64,000 nt of DNA from an uncultured Arthrobacter sp. (GCF_947493765.1 NZ_CANLSZ010000002.1:186001-250000), one strand, 5' to 3'. Positions 1 through 9,539 are shown, numbered from the stretch's first letter. Translations and numbers: made by a program. The notes: generated by a model not told the origin, from the letters alone.

Positions 1-790
1 CCTCGAAGTCTCCGCGGTAGCGCGAGCCCGCCACGAGGGAACCGAGGTCCAGCGTGTAGAGCTGCTTGTCCTTGATGGTCTCCGGGACGTCGCCGCGGAT
101 GATCGCCTGGGCGAGGCCCTCGACGACGGCGGTCTTGCCGACGCCCGGCTCACCGATGAGGACGGGGTTGTTCTTGGTGCGGCGCGAGAGGACCTGCATG
201 ACGCGTTCCATCTCCTGCTCGCGCCCGATCACCGGGTCGAGCTTGGACTCGCGTGCAGCCTGCGTGAGGTTCCGGCCGAACTGGTCCAGGACCACGGATC
301 CAGCGGGAGTACCCTCCTGCGCCGGGCCGCCGGCTGCTGCCGGCTCCTTGCCCTGGTAGCCCGACAGGAGCTGGATGACCTGCTGGCGGACGCGGTTCAG
401 GTCGGCTCCGAGCTTCACCAGGACCTGTGCGGCGACACCCTCACCCTCGCGGATGAGCCCGAGCAGGATGTGCTCGGTACCGATGTAGTTGTGGCCGAGC
501 TGGAGGGCCTCCCGCAGGGACAGTTCCAGTACCTTCTTGGCCCGGGGGGTGAAGGGGATGTGACCGGAGGGGGCCTGCTGGCCCTGCCCGATGATCTCCT
601 GGACCTGTTCCCTGACGGCACCCAGCGAGATGCTCAGTGACTCCAGCGCCTTGGCGGCAACGCCCTCACCCTCGTGGATCAGGCCAAGCAGAATGTGCTC
701 GGTGCCGATGTAATTGTGGTTGAGCATGCGGGCCTCTTCCTGGGCCAGCACAACAACTCGACGGGCACGATCCGTAAATCTTTCGAACAT
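1..790 (-). CDS. clpC: ATP-dependent Clp protease ATP-binding subunit ClpC (N-terminal part, cut by window edge)
   Basis: About 263 N-terminal residues of a ClpC-type AAA+ unfoldase; the rest lies left of the window. The start [20 protein letters not shown] is the classic ClpC opening. It is followed by two Clp N-domain repeats, each with a [13 protein letters not shown] segment (about residues 25 and 100), and then the first AAA module with Walker [10 protein letters not shown] near residue 213. ClpC feeds unfolded proteins to ClpP and is essential in many actinobacteria. It is transcribed away from the lsr2 gene behind it, with a strong terminator between the two, so it probably has its own promoter in 791-870. 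Assignment is secure. Confidence 0.97.
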   Translation of the reverse strand, partial: MFERFTDRARRVVVLAQEEARMLNHNYIGTEHILLGLIHEGEGVAAKALESLSISLGAVREQVQEIIGQGQQAPSGHIPFTPRAKKVLELSLREALQLGHNYIGTEHILLGLIREGEGVAAQVLVKLGADLNRVRQQVIQLLSGYQGKEPAAAGGPAQEGTPAGSVVLDQFGRNLTQAARESKLDPVIGREQEMERVMQVLSRRTKNNPVLIGEPGVGKTAVVEGLAQAIIRGDVPETIKDKQLYTLDLGSLVAGSRYRGDFE

Positions 791-869
791 CAGACACACT
801 CCTAGCTAACGTGTAATTCGATGCTACGGGCACGGAGTGCGCTGTGGGGACGTGTTCGCCACAGGCGAG

Positions 870-902
870 AAAACGCCGGAGCCTCCGAGGCCCCGGCGCC
901 GG
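870..902 (-). terminator. Rho-independent terminator after lsr2
   Basis: Read on the minus strand, a GC-rich hairpin (arms around CGCCGG and CCGGCG, with an inner GGCCTC/GAGGCT pairing) is followed directly by TTTTC. It begins four bases after the lsr2 stop codon, so it should end the lsr2 transcript before clpC. Confidence 0.75.
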
Positions 903-905
903 GTG

Positions 906-1235
906 TCAGCGCTGCGCCGCGCGGTACGCCTCGACGATCTCGCTGTTGACGCGGCCGCGGGAGGAGACGGTGTAGCCGTTGTCCTTGGCCCATTCCCGGA
1001 TCTGCGCCGCTTCCTGGTTGCGCGAGGGGGAGGACGTGCCGGACCGCTGCTGCTTGCCCTGGCTGCTGCGACGGGCGGCGCCGACGTAATCCGAGAGTGC
1101 ATTCCTCAGTTCGGAGGCATGCTTCTCCGAGAGATCTATCTCGTACTGCACGCCGTCGAGACCGAACCGCACGGTTTCGTCGGCATCCCCCTGGTCGAGG
1201 TCATCGATGAGAATGATCTTCGTCTTCTGCGCCAT
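906..1235 (-). CDS. lsr2: Lsr2-family nucleoid-associated silencer
   Basis: 109 residues, the usual Lsr2 length. Lsr2 is an H-NS-like protein of actinobacteria that bridges AT-rich DNA and silences foreign genes. The N-terminal dimerisation part (MAQKTKIILIDDLDQGDADE, then VRFGLDGVQYEIDLSEKHA) and the C-terminal DNA-binding part (IREWAKDNGYTVSSRGRVNSEIVEAY) are both present. The AT-hook-like core is SRGR rather than the RGR of mycobacteria. The ATG is preceded by GGAG at good spacing. It is a plausible silencer for the lower-GC island further right in this window, though that link is inference. Confidence 0.97.
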   Translation of the reverse strand: MAQKTKIILIDDLDQGDADETVRFGLDGVQYEIDLSEKHASELRNALSDYVGAARRSSQGKQQRSGTSSPSRNQEAAQIREWAKDNGYTVSSRGRVNSEIVEAYRAAQR

Positions 1236-1319
1236 TGTGCTCTCCTATTGATTCCCGAATAACAGTACCCCCGTAAAAGAGTATGAAGTACTTATTCATC
1301 CAGGTCAAAGACGGGCATT

Positions 1320-1514
1320 CTAATGCGGGTAAATTTCGTCATCGTTATTGTCCCGTCCTGCAGCACGGTCCCGGGCGTCCTGTTCGTCCTGCAGCCTCTC
1401 GGCCTGCGCCATGGCCTCCCGTTCGGAACGATCCACATTGAAGATCGCCTTGATGACGAAGTAGAAGATCACGCCCAGGACGAGCGACGGGAGGAGGACG
1501 GCGAGATATTCCAC
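1320..1514 (-). CDS. Small single-pass membrane protein
   Basis: 64 residues from a GTG start. One hydrophobic segment (about residues 3-24, LAVLLPSLVLGVIFYFVIKAIF) is followed by a charged tail rich in Asp, Glu, Arg and Asn, predicted to be cytoplasmic. The start lies two bases after the lysS stop codon, so it is probably cotranscribed and perhaps coupled to lysS. A GGAG lies about 14 bases upstream. Short hypothetical membrane proteins next to lysS are common in Arthrobacter relatives, but no function is known to me. The amphipathic tail could bind a partner protein. Confidence 0.7.
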   Translation of the reverse strand: MEYLAVLLPSLVLGVIFYFVIKAIFNVDRSEREAMAQAERLQDEQDARDRAAGRDNNDDEIYPH

Positions 1515-1516
1515 GT

Positions 1517-3073
1517 CTACTGACCCGTCTCCGGCCGGAGAATGGGGAAGAGAATCGATTCCCGAATTCCGACGTCCGTGAAAAGCATCACCAGGCGGTC
1601 TATCCCGAGGCCGATTCCGCCCATGGGGGGTGCACCGTATTCGAGCGCGCGGAGGAAATCCTCGTCGAGTTGCATTGCCTCGTCGTCGCCCGCCGCGGAC
1701 CGGCGGGACTGCAGTGTGAGCCGCTCCCGCTGGATCACGGGGTCGATGAGTTCGGAGAACGCCGTACCGCGCTCCATACCCCCGATGACGAGGTCCCAGG
1801 CCTCGATGAGCCGCGGGTCGTCTCGGTGCGGCCGGGCGAGCGGCTGCGCCGACGGCGGGTAGTCGTACACGAAGGTGGGCTGGATGAGGGTGGGCTCGAC
1901 GAGCTCCGAGAACAGTTCGAGCACGATCTTCTCGGCGTCCCAGGACGGGTCGAGCGCGACACCGTGGCGTTCGGCGATCGGGCGCAGCTCCGCCGCACCC
2001 GTCTCCGGGGTGACCCGGTGGTCCACCACCGCCGAGAGGCCGGGGTAGACGCCGAGCCAGGCCCACTCGCCGTCGAGCTCGATGGTGCCCTGCGCGGTCT
2101 CGAGGGTGCGCGAGCCCAGCATGTCGGCGCACGCGAGGATCATCTCCTGCATCCGCTCCGCCATGACGAACTGGTCCGCGTACGCCTCGTAGCTCTCGAG
2201 CATGGTGAACTCCGGGCTGTGCGTGGAATCGACACCCTCGTTGCGGAAGATCCGGCCGATCTCGTAGACGCGGTCCACCCCGCCCACGACCGCGCGTTTG
2301 AGGTACAGCTCGAGGGCGATGCGCAGTGTCATCTTCTGGTCGAACGCATTGAGGTGCGTCTCGAAGGGCCGGGCGGTCGCGCCGCCGTGGACGAGCTGGA
2401 GCACCGGGGTCTCCACCTCGATGTAGTCGCGCCGGTGGAGCGTCTCGCGCAGTGTCCGCGTGATCGCCGCACGCGTGCGCACCATCTGCCGGGCCTCCTC
2501 GCGCACCATGAGGTCCACGTAGCGCTGGCGCACGCGGGTCTCCTCGTTGACGCCGGCGTGGAGGGTGGGCAGGGGGCGCAGGGCCTTCGACGCCATGGCC
2601 CAGGTGTGGGCCATGACGGAGAGCTCGCCTCGCCGGGAGCTGATCACCTCGCCGTGGACCGAGACGTGGTCCCCGAGATCGACGAGGGACTTCCAGTCCG
2701 CGAGGCTGTCGCCGCCCACCTCGGCGAGGCTGAGCATCACCTGCAGCCTCGTGCCGTCCCCCTCCTGGAGCGTCGCGAAACACAGCTTGCCCGAATTGCG
2801 GATGAAGACCACCCGCCCGACGACGGCCGCCTGCTGCCCGCTCGATTCCCCCGGCTCCAGGGGGGCGAACTGCTCGCGCACCTCGGCGAGGGAGTGCGTC
2901 CGGGCCGGCTTCACCGGGTAGGGCTCCGTCCCGGAGTGGAGCAGGGCCTCGCGCTTCTGCCGCCGGAAGCGCATCTGTTCGTTGAGGTCGTCCACGGGCA
3001 GGGTCTCGTCACTGGTCACGGAAGACAAGTTTACGACCCCGTCCGGGCCCGCCGCCCCGTGCGGGGTCGTCAT
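1517..3073 (-). CDS. lysS: Lysyl-tRNA synthetase, class II
   Basis: 518 residues. It charges tRNA-Lys with lysine using ATP. An N-terminal OB-fold anticodon-binding domain (about 65-170, with [22 protein letters not shown]) precedes the class II catalytic core. Motif 2 is seen as [18 protein letters not shown] and motif 3 as [14 protein letters not shown] near the C-terminus. The start codon overlaps the panC stop codon as ATGA, which implies translational coupling. The first 20 or so residues are weakly conserved in this family, so an internal GTG is a possible alternative start. Confidence 0.97.
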   Translation of the reverse strand: MTTPHGAAGPDGVVNLSSVTSDETLPVDDLNEQMRFRRQKREALLHSGTEPYPVKPARTHSLAEVREQFAPLEPGESSGQQAAVVGRVVFIRNSGKLCFATLQEGDGTRLQVMLSLAEVGGDSLADWKSLVDLGDHVSVHGEVISSRRGELSVMAHTWAMASKALRPLPTLHAGVNEETRVRQRYVDLMVREEARQMVRTRAAITRTLRETLHRRDYIEVETPVLQLVHGGATARPFETHLNAFDQKMTLRIALELYLKRAVVGGVDRVYEIGRIFRNEGVDSTHSPEFTMLESYEAYADQFVMAERMQEMILACADMLGSRTLETAQGTIELDGEWAWLGVYPGLSAVVDHRVTPETGAAELRPIAERHGVALDPSWDAEKIVLELFSELVEPTLIQPTFVYDYPPSAQPLARPHRDDPRLIEAWDLVIGGMERGTAFSELIDPVIQRERLTLQSRRSAAGDDEAMQLDEDFLRALEYGAPPMGGIGLGIDRLVMLFTDVGIRESILFPILRPETGQ

Positions 3074-3984
3074 GCCGGTCCGGACAGCGCGATGTTGTCG
3101 ATGAGCCGGACCGCGCCCACCCGTGCCGCGACGACGGCGAGCGCCGGCGCGGTGCCACCGGCTCCGTGCCCGACGGCGTCGAAGGAGAGCGGATCGACGA
3201 CGTCGAGGTAGTCCAGCTCCACGCCGTCCACGGCGTCGATGCGGCTCCGCCCGGCCGCGAGGTCTAGCGGGAGCCCGTCCAGGCTCCGCTCGCGCAGCTC
3301 GTGCAGCACCCGGGGCAGCACGAGGGCGGCCGTGCGGTCGGCCGCGGAGAGGAACCGGTTGCGGCTGGACAGGGCCAGGCCATCGGTGTCACGCACGATC
3401 GGGACACCCTCGATGTCCGCGGGGATGTTCAGGTCGAGCACCATGCGCCGGATCAGGGCCAGCTGCTGGGCGTCCTTCTGCCCGAAGTAGGCCCGGTAGT
3501 CCGCGGTGGCGGGCCGCGCGAGATTGAGGAGCTTGGCCACCACGGTGAGCATGCCGTCGAAATGGCCCGGCCGGGCAGCCCCCTCGAGCACCTCCCCCAT
3601 CGCCCCGGCATTCACGCGGACCAGGGGTTCACCTCCGGGATACATCTCCTCCAGGGCCGGGGCGAAGACCACGTCCACCCCGCTCTCCCCGAGCAGGCGC
3701 AGATCGGCGTCGAGCGTGCGGGGGTAGCGCTCCAGGTCCGCGCGGTCGCCGAACTGCAGCGGGTTCACGAAGATCGAGGCGACCACGACGTCGTCGGCCC
3801 GGCGGGCCGTGTCGGCCAGGGCCGCGTGGCCGGCGTGCAGGCCGCCCATCGTGGGGACCAGGCCGAGGGAGGCCCTCCTGCCCCGCCCTCCCACGTCCTC
3901 CAGGAGGGCGGAGGTGGCCTCGCGGAGCTCGCCGGCGGTGGAGGCGAGGAGCGGGGTGGACTGGGTGGTGCCGGTCTCGGTCAC
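3070..3984 (-). CDS. panC: Pantothenate synthetase (pantoate-beta-alanine ligase)
   Basis: 304 residues. It joins pantoate and beta-alanine with ATP to make pantothenate, the precursor of coenzyme A. Visible motifs are the nucleotide-binding [11 protein letters not shown] (about 42-52), FVNPLQFG, the pantoate site [10 protein letters not shown] and the KMSKS-like [10 protein letters not shown]. The GTG start has GAAGGA eight bases upstream. Its position right after the DUF2520 Rossmann protein suggests that the two act in the same pathway. Confidence 0.96.
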   Translation of the reverse strand: MTETGTTQSTPLLASTAGELREATSALLEDVGGRGRRASLGLVPTMGGLHAGHAALADTARRADDVVVASIFVNPLQFGDRADLERYPRTLDADLRLLGESGVDVVFAPALEEMYPGGEPLVRVNAGAMGEVLEGAARPGHFDGMLTVVAKLLNLARPATADYRAYFGQKDAQQLALIRRMVLDLNIPADIEGVPIVRDTDGLALSSRNRFLSAADRTAALVLPRVLHELRERSLDGLPLDLAAGRSRIDAVDGVELDYLDVVDPLSFDAVGHGAGGTAPALAVVAARVGAVRLIDNIALSGPA

Positions 3985-4064
3985 GGGAGGGTCCTTCGGA
4001 GCATTCGACGGGCACGGACGACGCCCCGGTGGCGCGGCCGCAGGAACGGTGGGGAGCTGGGGGC

Positions 4065-5015
4065 TCAGGACGGCGGTCCGGGACGCGTGTCCGTGGCCTG
4101 TCCGGGCCCGCCGGTACCGGGTGGGTCGGCGAGTGCCGCCAGGATGGCCTCGCCCTGCGCCGGGGAGAGGACACCGCGCCCGAGGGCCCGTTCGGCGGTG
4201 GCCCGCGCCATGCCGAGGTACGCCTGCCGCGTATCGGGGGCGTCGTGCCCGCCGAGGGCCTCACGGTGGGCCACGACCGTACCGGCGTCGCCCCGCGCCA
4301 CCGGACCGGTCAGGGCGCCCTCGCCCGAGGCGAGCGCGTTCTCGAGGGAGGCCTTCATGAGCGGCCCCAGCATGCGGTCCGGATGCTCGACGCCGAGATC
4401 GGCGAGCAGTTGCGCGGACTGGGCCGCGATGGTGACGAGGTGGTTGGAGGCGTGGGCCAGGGCCGCGTGGTACAGCGGCCTGGACCCCTCCTCGATCACC
4501 ACCGGCTCGGCCCCCATCTCGACCACCAGCGCCTGGGCGATCGGCAGCACGGCCGACGGCGCGGTGACGCCGAACATGCTGTCGGGGAGACGACCGAGAT
4601 CCAGGCTCATCCCGGTGAAGGTCATCACGGGGTGGATGGCCAGCGGGATGGCGCCGGCGGCACGGGCCGGGCCGAGCACCCCGATGCCGTAGCGCCCGGA
4701 GGTGTGCACCACGAGCTGCCCCGCCTGCCAGGATCCCAGCCGCGCCAGCCCCTCCACCAGTCCTGGCAGGGCGTCGTCGGGGACGGCCAGGAGCACCAGT
4801 TCGGCGCGTTCGATGATCTCCGGGGGCTCGAGCACCGGTACCCCGGGCAGGAGGTTCTCGGCGCGCTCGAGACTCGCCGCGGAGACGGCGGAGACACCGA
4901 TGACGGCATGGCCCGCGGCCCTGAGGGCGGCCCCCAGGACAGCGCCGACCCTGCCCGCCCCGATGACGCCCACGCCGAGCCGCCCGGGACGCCGGGACGC
5001 GTCACCGGGGGTCAT
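4065..5015 (-). CDS. Rossmann-like oxidoreductase with DUF2520 domain; possible ketopantoate reductase
   Basis: 316 residues from ATG 5015. The frame stays open further upstream, but that part is Arg/Pro-rich and antisense-like to the PH gene, so the later ATG, which overlaps the upstream stop by 14 bases, is preferred. The N-terminal nucleotide-binding signature is [17 protein letters not shown], followed by a NADP-type fold ([15 protein letters not shown]) and a C-terminal helical DUF2520 part ([24 protein letters not shown]). Direct adjacency to panC supports a role in making pantoate from ketopantoate. This is an inference from neighbourhood, and DUF2520 proteins remain poorly characterised to my knowledge. 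Confidence 0.85.
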   Translation of the reverse strand: MTPGDASRRPGRLGVGVIGAGRVGAVLGAALRAAGHAVIGVSAVSAASLERAENLLPGVPVLEPPEIIERAELVLLAVPDDALPGLVEGLARLGSWQAGQLVVHTSGRYGIGVLGPARAAGAIPLAIHPVMTFTGMSLDLGRLPDSMFGVTAPSAVLPIAQALVVEMGAEPVVIEEGSRPLYHAALAHASNHLVTIAAQSAQLLADLGVEHPDRMLGPLMKASLENALASGEGALTGPVARGDAGTVVAHREALGGHDAPDTRQAYLGMARATAERALGRGVLSPAQGEAILAALADPPGTGGPGQATDTRPGPPS

Positions 5016-6726
5016 CGGCGGGTCCTCCGGCGGGCGGGGCGGGGACGTAGCTCGGCACCTCGGGCATGACCTCGCGCGTACCCGGCGGCACCGGCTGCTC
5101 ACCCGTGGTCGGGGTGACGTCCGTGGTCGGGGTGACGTCCCTGGTCGGCAGGGCGTCCGTGGTCGGGGTGACGTCCGTGGTCGGGGTGACGTCCGTGGGT
5201 CCGGCCGGCACCGGAGCAGTTCCGGGCGCTGCCGGCTCCCGCACGAGGATCGGTTTCATCCACTGCTCGGGTGCGCCGCGGCGTCGTGCCTCCGCGGCGC
5301 GGGCCGCCTGGCCGTGGAACAGGTCCCAGGCGACGTCGGAGTCCGTCTGGTGCACCCGTGGGCTGACCGGCCCCGGTGTGGTCTGGAACTGCAGGGTGGA
5401 GACCCGGAAGCGCCGGTCCAGCGGCCCCTGCTCGATCGACAGGGACTGGGTGCGCTCGTGCGGCACGACGACGAGCTGGCGCCACAGCACCCCGGAGCGC
5501 ATCAGGAGGGCCGTGGAGGTCACCGCGAAGCCGTTGCGCCGCCAGGCCAGGGGTGCCAGCCAGCGTGCCCTGCGCGGAGTGGTGACGAAACCCTCGCCGT
5601 CGTCCCGGCCCGTCATCCCGGCGGAGAACAGCTCGACCGGGCGCTCCGTCCCGGGATCGGGCAGCACCAGGGCGAGGATCTGCAGCACCTCCTCGCGCGT
5701 GCCGACGGGCAGCAGCGTGGCTCGGGCCTGGTCCTCTCCCGACGCCGCAGCACCGTAGCCGGCCACATTGACGCTCACGCGGTACCAGCCCTTGAGCCGC
5801 CACAGCGGCGACTGCACGATCGACAGCGCCTGCACCCGCCCAGGCGGTACGGTCTGCGCGCGCGTGTCGAGCAGGCCGTAGCGCATCCTGATGCCGTCCG
5901 GCGAGGTCGCGGCGCGGAAGTTGTAGCCCGTGCCCAGGGCCGACCAGTAGGCGCCGCCCACCCCGATGAGGATGGGGATGAAGGACGTGGCCACGATCGC
6001 GGTCCCCAGGACGACGCCGAGCACGAACACGGCGACCGCGGCCACGAGGAGCACCACCGTGGCGCCGGAGAGGACGGCCGCCCCGATGACGCGGCCGGGA
6101 CTGAGTGCCACGACCTCGCGCTCGGGTGCCTCGACGATGTCCTCCGGGTGCTCCGGGTCGGTCTCCACGCCCGCCGCCCTGGCCAGGATGGTGGCGCGCA
6201 GCCTCCTGGCGTCGTCGAGCTTGAGGAACGCGAGCCGTACTGCCGACTCCCCGGCGTCCGCCACCTCGAACTTCAGCTCCGCGAGCCCGAAGATCCGGGC
6301 CAGGAGCGGCTGGACGATGTCGATGGCCTGGACCCTGTCGAGCCTCGCCTGCCGCTGCTGGCGGAAGATGACACCGGAGTGCACCCGTACGTGCTCGGCG
6401 GTGACCTGGTAGCGGGTGAAGTACCAGGCGACGAAGAAGCCCGCGGCGATGAGCAGGACGACGCCGAGGAGCACGCCGCCGGCGAGCAGGAGCCCGACGC
6501 CCTCGGGCAGCGGCCCGCGCGCCCCCGACCCGGCGTCGAAGAGACCCTCGAACCAGTCGCGGCCGACGAAGTAGAGGATGGCCACGAGGGCGATCCACCC
6601 GCGCACGAGCGGCGAGATGAAGTGCACGCGCTGCCAGGGGACGCCGGCGTCCGCGTCCTTCTCCCCGACCGCTGCGTGCGGCGCGACGCCCGGATGCTCG
6701 CCGCCGGTCCCTGGGGCTGTCGTCAC
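5002..6726 (-). CDS. Membrane protein with repeated bacterial PH (bPH2) domains, YdbT-like
   Basis: 574 residues. Membrane segments near residues 40-55, 78-103, 215-240 and 243-265 alternate with three bPH2 domains, recognisable by YQVTAEHVRVHSGVIFRQQRQARLDRVQAIDI, by the similar LLDTRAQTVPPGRVQALSIVQSPL and by VVVPHERTQSLSIEQGPLDRRF. The C-terminal tail after about residue 510 is low-complexity, rich in Pro and Thr, with hexapeptide repeats. It overlaps the next PH gene by four bases (6723-6726) and forms a YdbS/YdbT-type pair with it. In Bacillus such a pair gives resistance to certain bacteriocins. The role here is unknown. Confidence 0.88.
   Translation of the reverse strand: MTTAPGTGGEHPGVAPHAAVGEKDADAGVPWQRVHFISPLVRGWIALVAILYFVGRDWFEGLFDAGSGARGPLPEGVGLLLAGGVLLGVVLLIAAGFFVAWYFTRYQVTAEHVRVHSGVIFRQQRQARLDRVQAIDIVQPLLARIFGLAELKFEVADAGESAVRLAFLKLDDARRLRATILARAAGVETDPEHPEDIVEAPEREVVALSPGRVIGAAVLSGATVVLLVAAVAVFVLGVVLGTAIVATSFIPILIGVGGAYWSALGTGYNFRAATSPDGIRMRYGLLDTRAQTVPPGRVQALSIVQSPLWRLKGWYRVSVNVAGYGAAASGEDQARATLLPVGTREEVLQILALVLPDPGTERPVELFSAGMTGRDDGEGFVTTPRRARWLAPLAWRRNGFAVTSTALLMRSGVLWRQLVVVPHERTQSLSIEQGPLDRRFRVSTLQFQTTPGPVSPRVHQTDSDVAWDLFHGQAARAAEARRRGAPEQWMKPILVREPAAPGTAPVPAGPTDVTPTTDVTPTTDALPTRDVTPTTDVTPTTGEQPVPPGTREVMPEVPSYVPAPPAGGPADDPR
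5104..5193 (+). repeat. 18-bp tandem repeat inside the PH-domain gene
   Basis: Five head-to-tail 18-bp units. Units 1, 2, 4 and 5 are identical (CGTGGTCGGGGTGACGTC) and unit 3 has diverged. On the minus strand each encodes the hexapeptide TDVTPT (or a variant) in the exposed tail of the PH-domain protein. The near-perfect identity suggests recent expansion, and the copy number may vary by slippage without changing the frame. Confidence 0.95.
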
Positions 6727-7238
6727 AGCCCGGCCAGCCGGGATTCTCCCCGCGCCGACAGCTGCTCACGCAGCCTCGTGCCCTCCTCGGTGGGGAGGCC
6801 CGGGATCAGGGCGTTCGTGGCCGGGGACGCGGTGTGCAGCTTGAGCGTGCAGATCCCGAAGGCCCGCTGGAGGGGCCCGACGGCGATGTCCACGTACTGC
6901 ATGCGGCCGTACGGCACCACCATGGTGCGCTGGAAGAAGACGCCCTGGCGGACCAGGAGATCGTCGTCGCGCTCGGCGTAGCCGATCGCCGCGACCTGGC
7001 GCGGGAGCAGCAGTCCCCGCCAGACGGCGCCCACGAGGACGAGGGCGGGCAGCGCCCAGACGACCCACCCGGGCGGGAAGGAGTCCCAGACGCCGGTCAG
7101 GCGCAGGACCAGGGGGACGCTCGCGATGACCAGCCAGACGAGCGATCCCAGCAGCCAGCCGAGGATCCTGACCCGCAGGTATCTGGGGGACACCCTGGAC
7201 CACTCGAGCCCGGAGGGGTCGATCGGTTCGCTACGCAT
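6723..7238 (-). CDS. Bacterial PH (bPH2) domain membrane protein, YdbS-like
   Basis: 171 residues from ATG 7238 (MRSEPIDPSGLEWSRVSPRYL). An earlier in-frame start would bury it in the DUF3180 gene. Two membrane segments (about 24-43 and 49-68) are followed by one bPH2 domain with the hallmark GVFFQRTMVVPYGRMQYVDIAVGPLQRAFG, which corresponds to GxxxxxxxxVPYxRIQxVDxxxGPLxRxxG in the family. It overlaps DUF3180 upstream by eight bases and the larger PH protein downstream by four, so the three are probably one translation unit. Confidence 0.9.
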   Translation of the reverse strand: MRSEPIDPSGLEWSRVSPRYLRVRILGWLLGSLVWLVIASVPLVLRLTGVWDSFPPGWVVWALPALVLVGAVWRGLLLPRQVAAIGYAERDDDLLVRQGVFFQRTMVVPYGRMQYVDIAVGPLQRAFGICTLKLHTASPATNALIPGLPTEEGTRLREQLSARGESRLAGL

Positions 7239-7716
7239 ACTCCCCCTCCTCACGCTCCGGGGTTCCTGTGGCGTCGTCGTCGGGCGGGAGCCTGCAGAAG
7301 TTCTCGACGACCAGTCCCACCACAATCATGACCATGCCGCCCACCATCAGCGCAACCGAGCCCCAGAGCGGCGCCGTGCCGGAGCGCACGGCCAGGAGGG
7401 CCACCTGGTCCACGAAGATGCCCGCGTGCCAGCCCAGACTCACCGCCCCGGCATACGCGCAGGCCTGCGCCAGGACGAGCGTGCGCGTGGCCAGGATCGG
7501 ATCGAGCGGGCGGTCCCGGCGGCCGTTCGTCCACCGCAGCACGCGGCGGCCGAACACCAGGGTGATGCCGATGATCACGGCGGTGGTGACGAGGGAGGTC
7601 AGGGGCAGGGTGGGCGTGCCGTAGCCGTTGCGGGTGGTCAGCCAGTTGGCCAGCCAGCCCAGCAGCCCGGACACCAGGCCCACGAGGGCCAGCCAGCGGA
7701 AGCGAAGGGGACTCAC
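7231..7716 (-). CDS. DUF3180 four-helix membrane protein
   Basis: 161 residues with four hydrophobic stretches (about 8-26, 40-58, 82-104 and 120-143) and an acidic C-terminal tail. DUF3180 proteins sit next to folK in many actinobacteria and have no assigned function. The motif DPILATRTLVLAQACAYAGA, between the second and third helices, is the typical conserved stretch. It begins six bases after the folK stop. Confidence 0.9.
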   Translation of the reverse strand: MSPLRFRWLALVGLVSGLLGWLANWLTTRNGYGTPTLPLTSLVTTAVIIGITLVFGRRVLRWTNGRRDRPLDPILATRTLVLAQACAYAGAVSLGWHAGIFVDQVALLAVRSGTAPLWGSVALMVGGMVMIVVGLVVENFCRLPPDDDATGTPEREEGEYA

Positions 7717-7722
7717 CGCGTC

Positions 7723-8217
7723 CTAGTCCTCCTCGAAGGGCGCGAGGCCCGGGAGATCGGGGGCCTCGGCGGCGAGCTCGCCGACCAGGCGCCCGTCGAG
7801 GCGTGCAGCGGGGTCCATCCACGCCCAGGGCTGCAGGACGAAGGCCCGGGAGGCGGCCCGCGGGTGGGGAAGCGTGAGCGTCGGGTCGTCCGAGGTCAGG
7901 GACCCGTAGGTGATGATGTCGACGTCGAGGGTCCGCGGCCCCCAGCGGACGGACCGCGTGCGCTGGTACTTCTCCTCGACGCCCTGGCAGTGCGCCAGCA
8001 GCTCGAGCGGGGCGAGGGAGGTCTCCACCTCGAGCACCATGTTCAGGTAGTCGGGCTGCTCGGGTCCGCCCACCGACCGGGTCCGCACGACGGGCGAGAG
8101 CGCGTGGAGGCGCACGTCGTCGTGGTCCGCGAGGTCCGCGACGGCGCCGACCAGGGTGTCCCTGCTGGCCCCGAGATTGCTGCCGAGGGCCAGGACGGAG
8201 CGTACGGTCCCGCTCAT
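7723..8217 (-). CDS. folK: 2-amino-4-hydroxy-6-hydroxymethyldihydropteridine pyrophosphokinase (HPPK)
   Basis: 164 residues. It transfers pyrophosphate from ATP to 6-hydroxymethyl-dihydropterin, the step before FolP. It has the expected LGSNLG start motif, PDYLNMVLEVET and the signature RWGPRTLDVDIITYG with the metal-binding Asp pair. The start overlaps the folB stop as ATGA. Part of the folE-folP-folB-folK run. Confidence 0.97.
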   Translation of the reverse strand: MSGTVRSVLALGSNLGASRDTLVGAVADLADHDDVRLHALSPVVRTRSVGGPEQPDYLNMVLEVETSLAPLELLAHCQGVEEKYQRTRSVRWGPRTLDVDIITYGSLTSDDPTLTLPHPRAASRAFVLQPWAWMDPAARLDGRLVGELAAEAPDLPGLAPFEED

Positions 8218-8621
8218 GCCCGGCTCCTGCGCAGGGTCACGGCCACGTCGTCGAACGGCACCGTGATGGGCGCCTGGGGCTTGTGCACGGTGACGTCGAC
8301 GGCGGCGACGGGGTAGGTGCCGAGGACGGCGGCGGCGATGGTCTCCGCGAGGGCCTCGATCAGCTCGAAGGGCTCCCCGCCGATGATGGCGTGGACGTGG
8401 TCGGCCACCTCGCCGTAGTGGGCGGTCCGGGCGAGGTCGTCGCCGGTGCCGGCGGGCTGCAGGTCGAGGTGGAGCACGAGGTCGACCACGAACGGCTGGC
8501 CGTCGCGGCGCTCGTGGTCGAACACGCCGTGATGACCCGTGGCCGTGATGCCCCGCAGGGTCACCGAGTCGAGCCGGCCCGACGGCGAGCCGGGCGTACC
8601 GGTGACGGCCCGGCCGCTCAC
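8214..8621 (-). CDS. folB: Dihydroneopterin aldolase
   Basis: 135 residues from GTG 8621, which overlaps the folP stop as GTGA. A longer frame would run back into folP and add only Arg-rich sequence. It converts dihydroneopterin to 6-hydroxymethyl-dihydropterin and glycolaldehyde. Visible family features are LRGITATGHHGVFDHERRDGQ, YGEVADHV, FELIEALAETIA with the conserved Glu, and the C-terminal VTVHKPQAPI with the catalytic Lys. Confidence 0.95.
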   Translation of the reverse strand: MSGRAVTGTPGSPSGRLDSVTLRGITATGHHGVFDHERRDGQPFVVDLVLHLDLQPAGTGDDLARTAHYGEVADHVHAIIGGEPFELIEALAETIAAAVLGTYPVAAVDVTVHKPQAPITVPFDDVAVTLRRSRA

Positions 8622-9526
8622 CGGGGGCCCACGGCGGCCGCGACCTTCACGGCGTCGAGTGTGGCGGCGGGGTCGTGCACCCGCACACCCCATGCCCCGG
8701 CGCTTGCGGCGAGGGTCGCGACGGCCAGGGAGGCGTGGTCGCGCTCCGCCGGGGCCGCCGTCTTCCCGGCGCTCGTCAGGAGGGTGCCGAGGAAGCGTTT
8801 GCGGGAGGCGCCGACGAGGAGGCGGTGCCCCAGACCCAGGAAGACGTCGAGATTCCTGAGGATGGCCCAGTTGTGCTCGTCGGTCTTGGCGAAGCCGATC
8901 CCCGGATCCAGGATGATCCGGTCGGGGTCGACGCCGGCCGCGACGAAGCGGTCGCGCAATCCGGTGAGCTCCGCGGCGACCTCCGCCACCACGTCCCCGT
9001 ACTCGGCCAGGCCGTCCATGGTCGCTGCAGTACCCCTGCGGTGCGTCAGGACGTACGGCACCCCGCGCTCGGCCACGAGGGCCGGCATGTCCGGGTCGTA
9101 CTCCGTGCCGGAGACGTCGTTGACGATCCCGGCGCCGGCGTCGAGGGCCTGCCGTGCCGTCTCCGCGTGCCGGGTGTCGATGCTGACCAGCGCGCCGGCC
9201 TTCGCGAGGGCACGGACCACGGGCAGCACGCGCGCCAGCTCCTCCTCGACCGGTACCTCGCGGGCCTGGGGGCGGGTCGACTCGCCGCCGACGTCGATGA
9301 TGTCGGCCCCACCGTAGAACAGGCGCAGACCGTGGGCGACGGCGTCGTCGGTGGTGGCGTAGCTGCCGCCGTCGCTGAAGGAGTCCGGCGTGACGTTGAG
9401 GATCCCGAGGACCAGGGCGCGGTCCGTGGGCAGGTCGGCGACCGTCCTGGCGGCGCGGACGGCCCGGATGACCGGCAGCGGCGAGGTCGCCGGCCCGGTG
9501 CCGGGTGCTGCGGCGAGAGAATCCAT
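8618..9526 (-). CDS. folP: Dihydropteroate synthase
   Basis: 302 residues. It condenses 6-hydroxymethyl-dihydropterin pyrophosphate with p-aminobenzoate and is the sulfonamide target. Both pterin-binding signatures are present: LGILNVTPDSFSDGG and IIDVGGESTRP. Later conserved parts are NDVSG, ILDPGIGFAKT and GASRKRFLG. It lies between folE (13-base gap) and folB (four-base overlap) in a folate operon. Confidence 0.97.
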   Translation of the reverse strand: MDSLAAAPGTGPATSPLPVIRAVRAARTVADLPTDRALVLGILNVTPDSFSDGGSYATTDDAVAHGLRLFYGGADIIDVGGESTRPQAREVPVEEELARVLPVVRALAKAGALVSIDTRHAETARQALDAGAGIVNDVSGTEYDPDMPALVAERGVPYVLTHRRGTAATMDGLAEYGDVVAEVAAELTGLRDRFVAAGVDPDRIILDPGIGFAKTDEHNWAILRNLDVFLGLGHRLLVGASRKRFLGTLLTSAGKTAAPAERDHASLAVATLAASAGAWGVRVHDPAATLDAVKVAAAVGPR

Positions 9527-9539
9527 GTGCTCAGGTGTC

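Noticed and set aside
1320-2783. Long open frame of 487 codons antisense-like to lysS on the same strand in another frame
   Set aside because: Arg/Pro/Gly-rich shadow of lysS typical of high-GC DNA; only its last 64 codons form a believable small membrane protein, which is listed.
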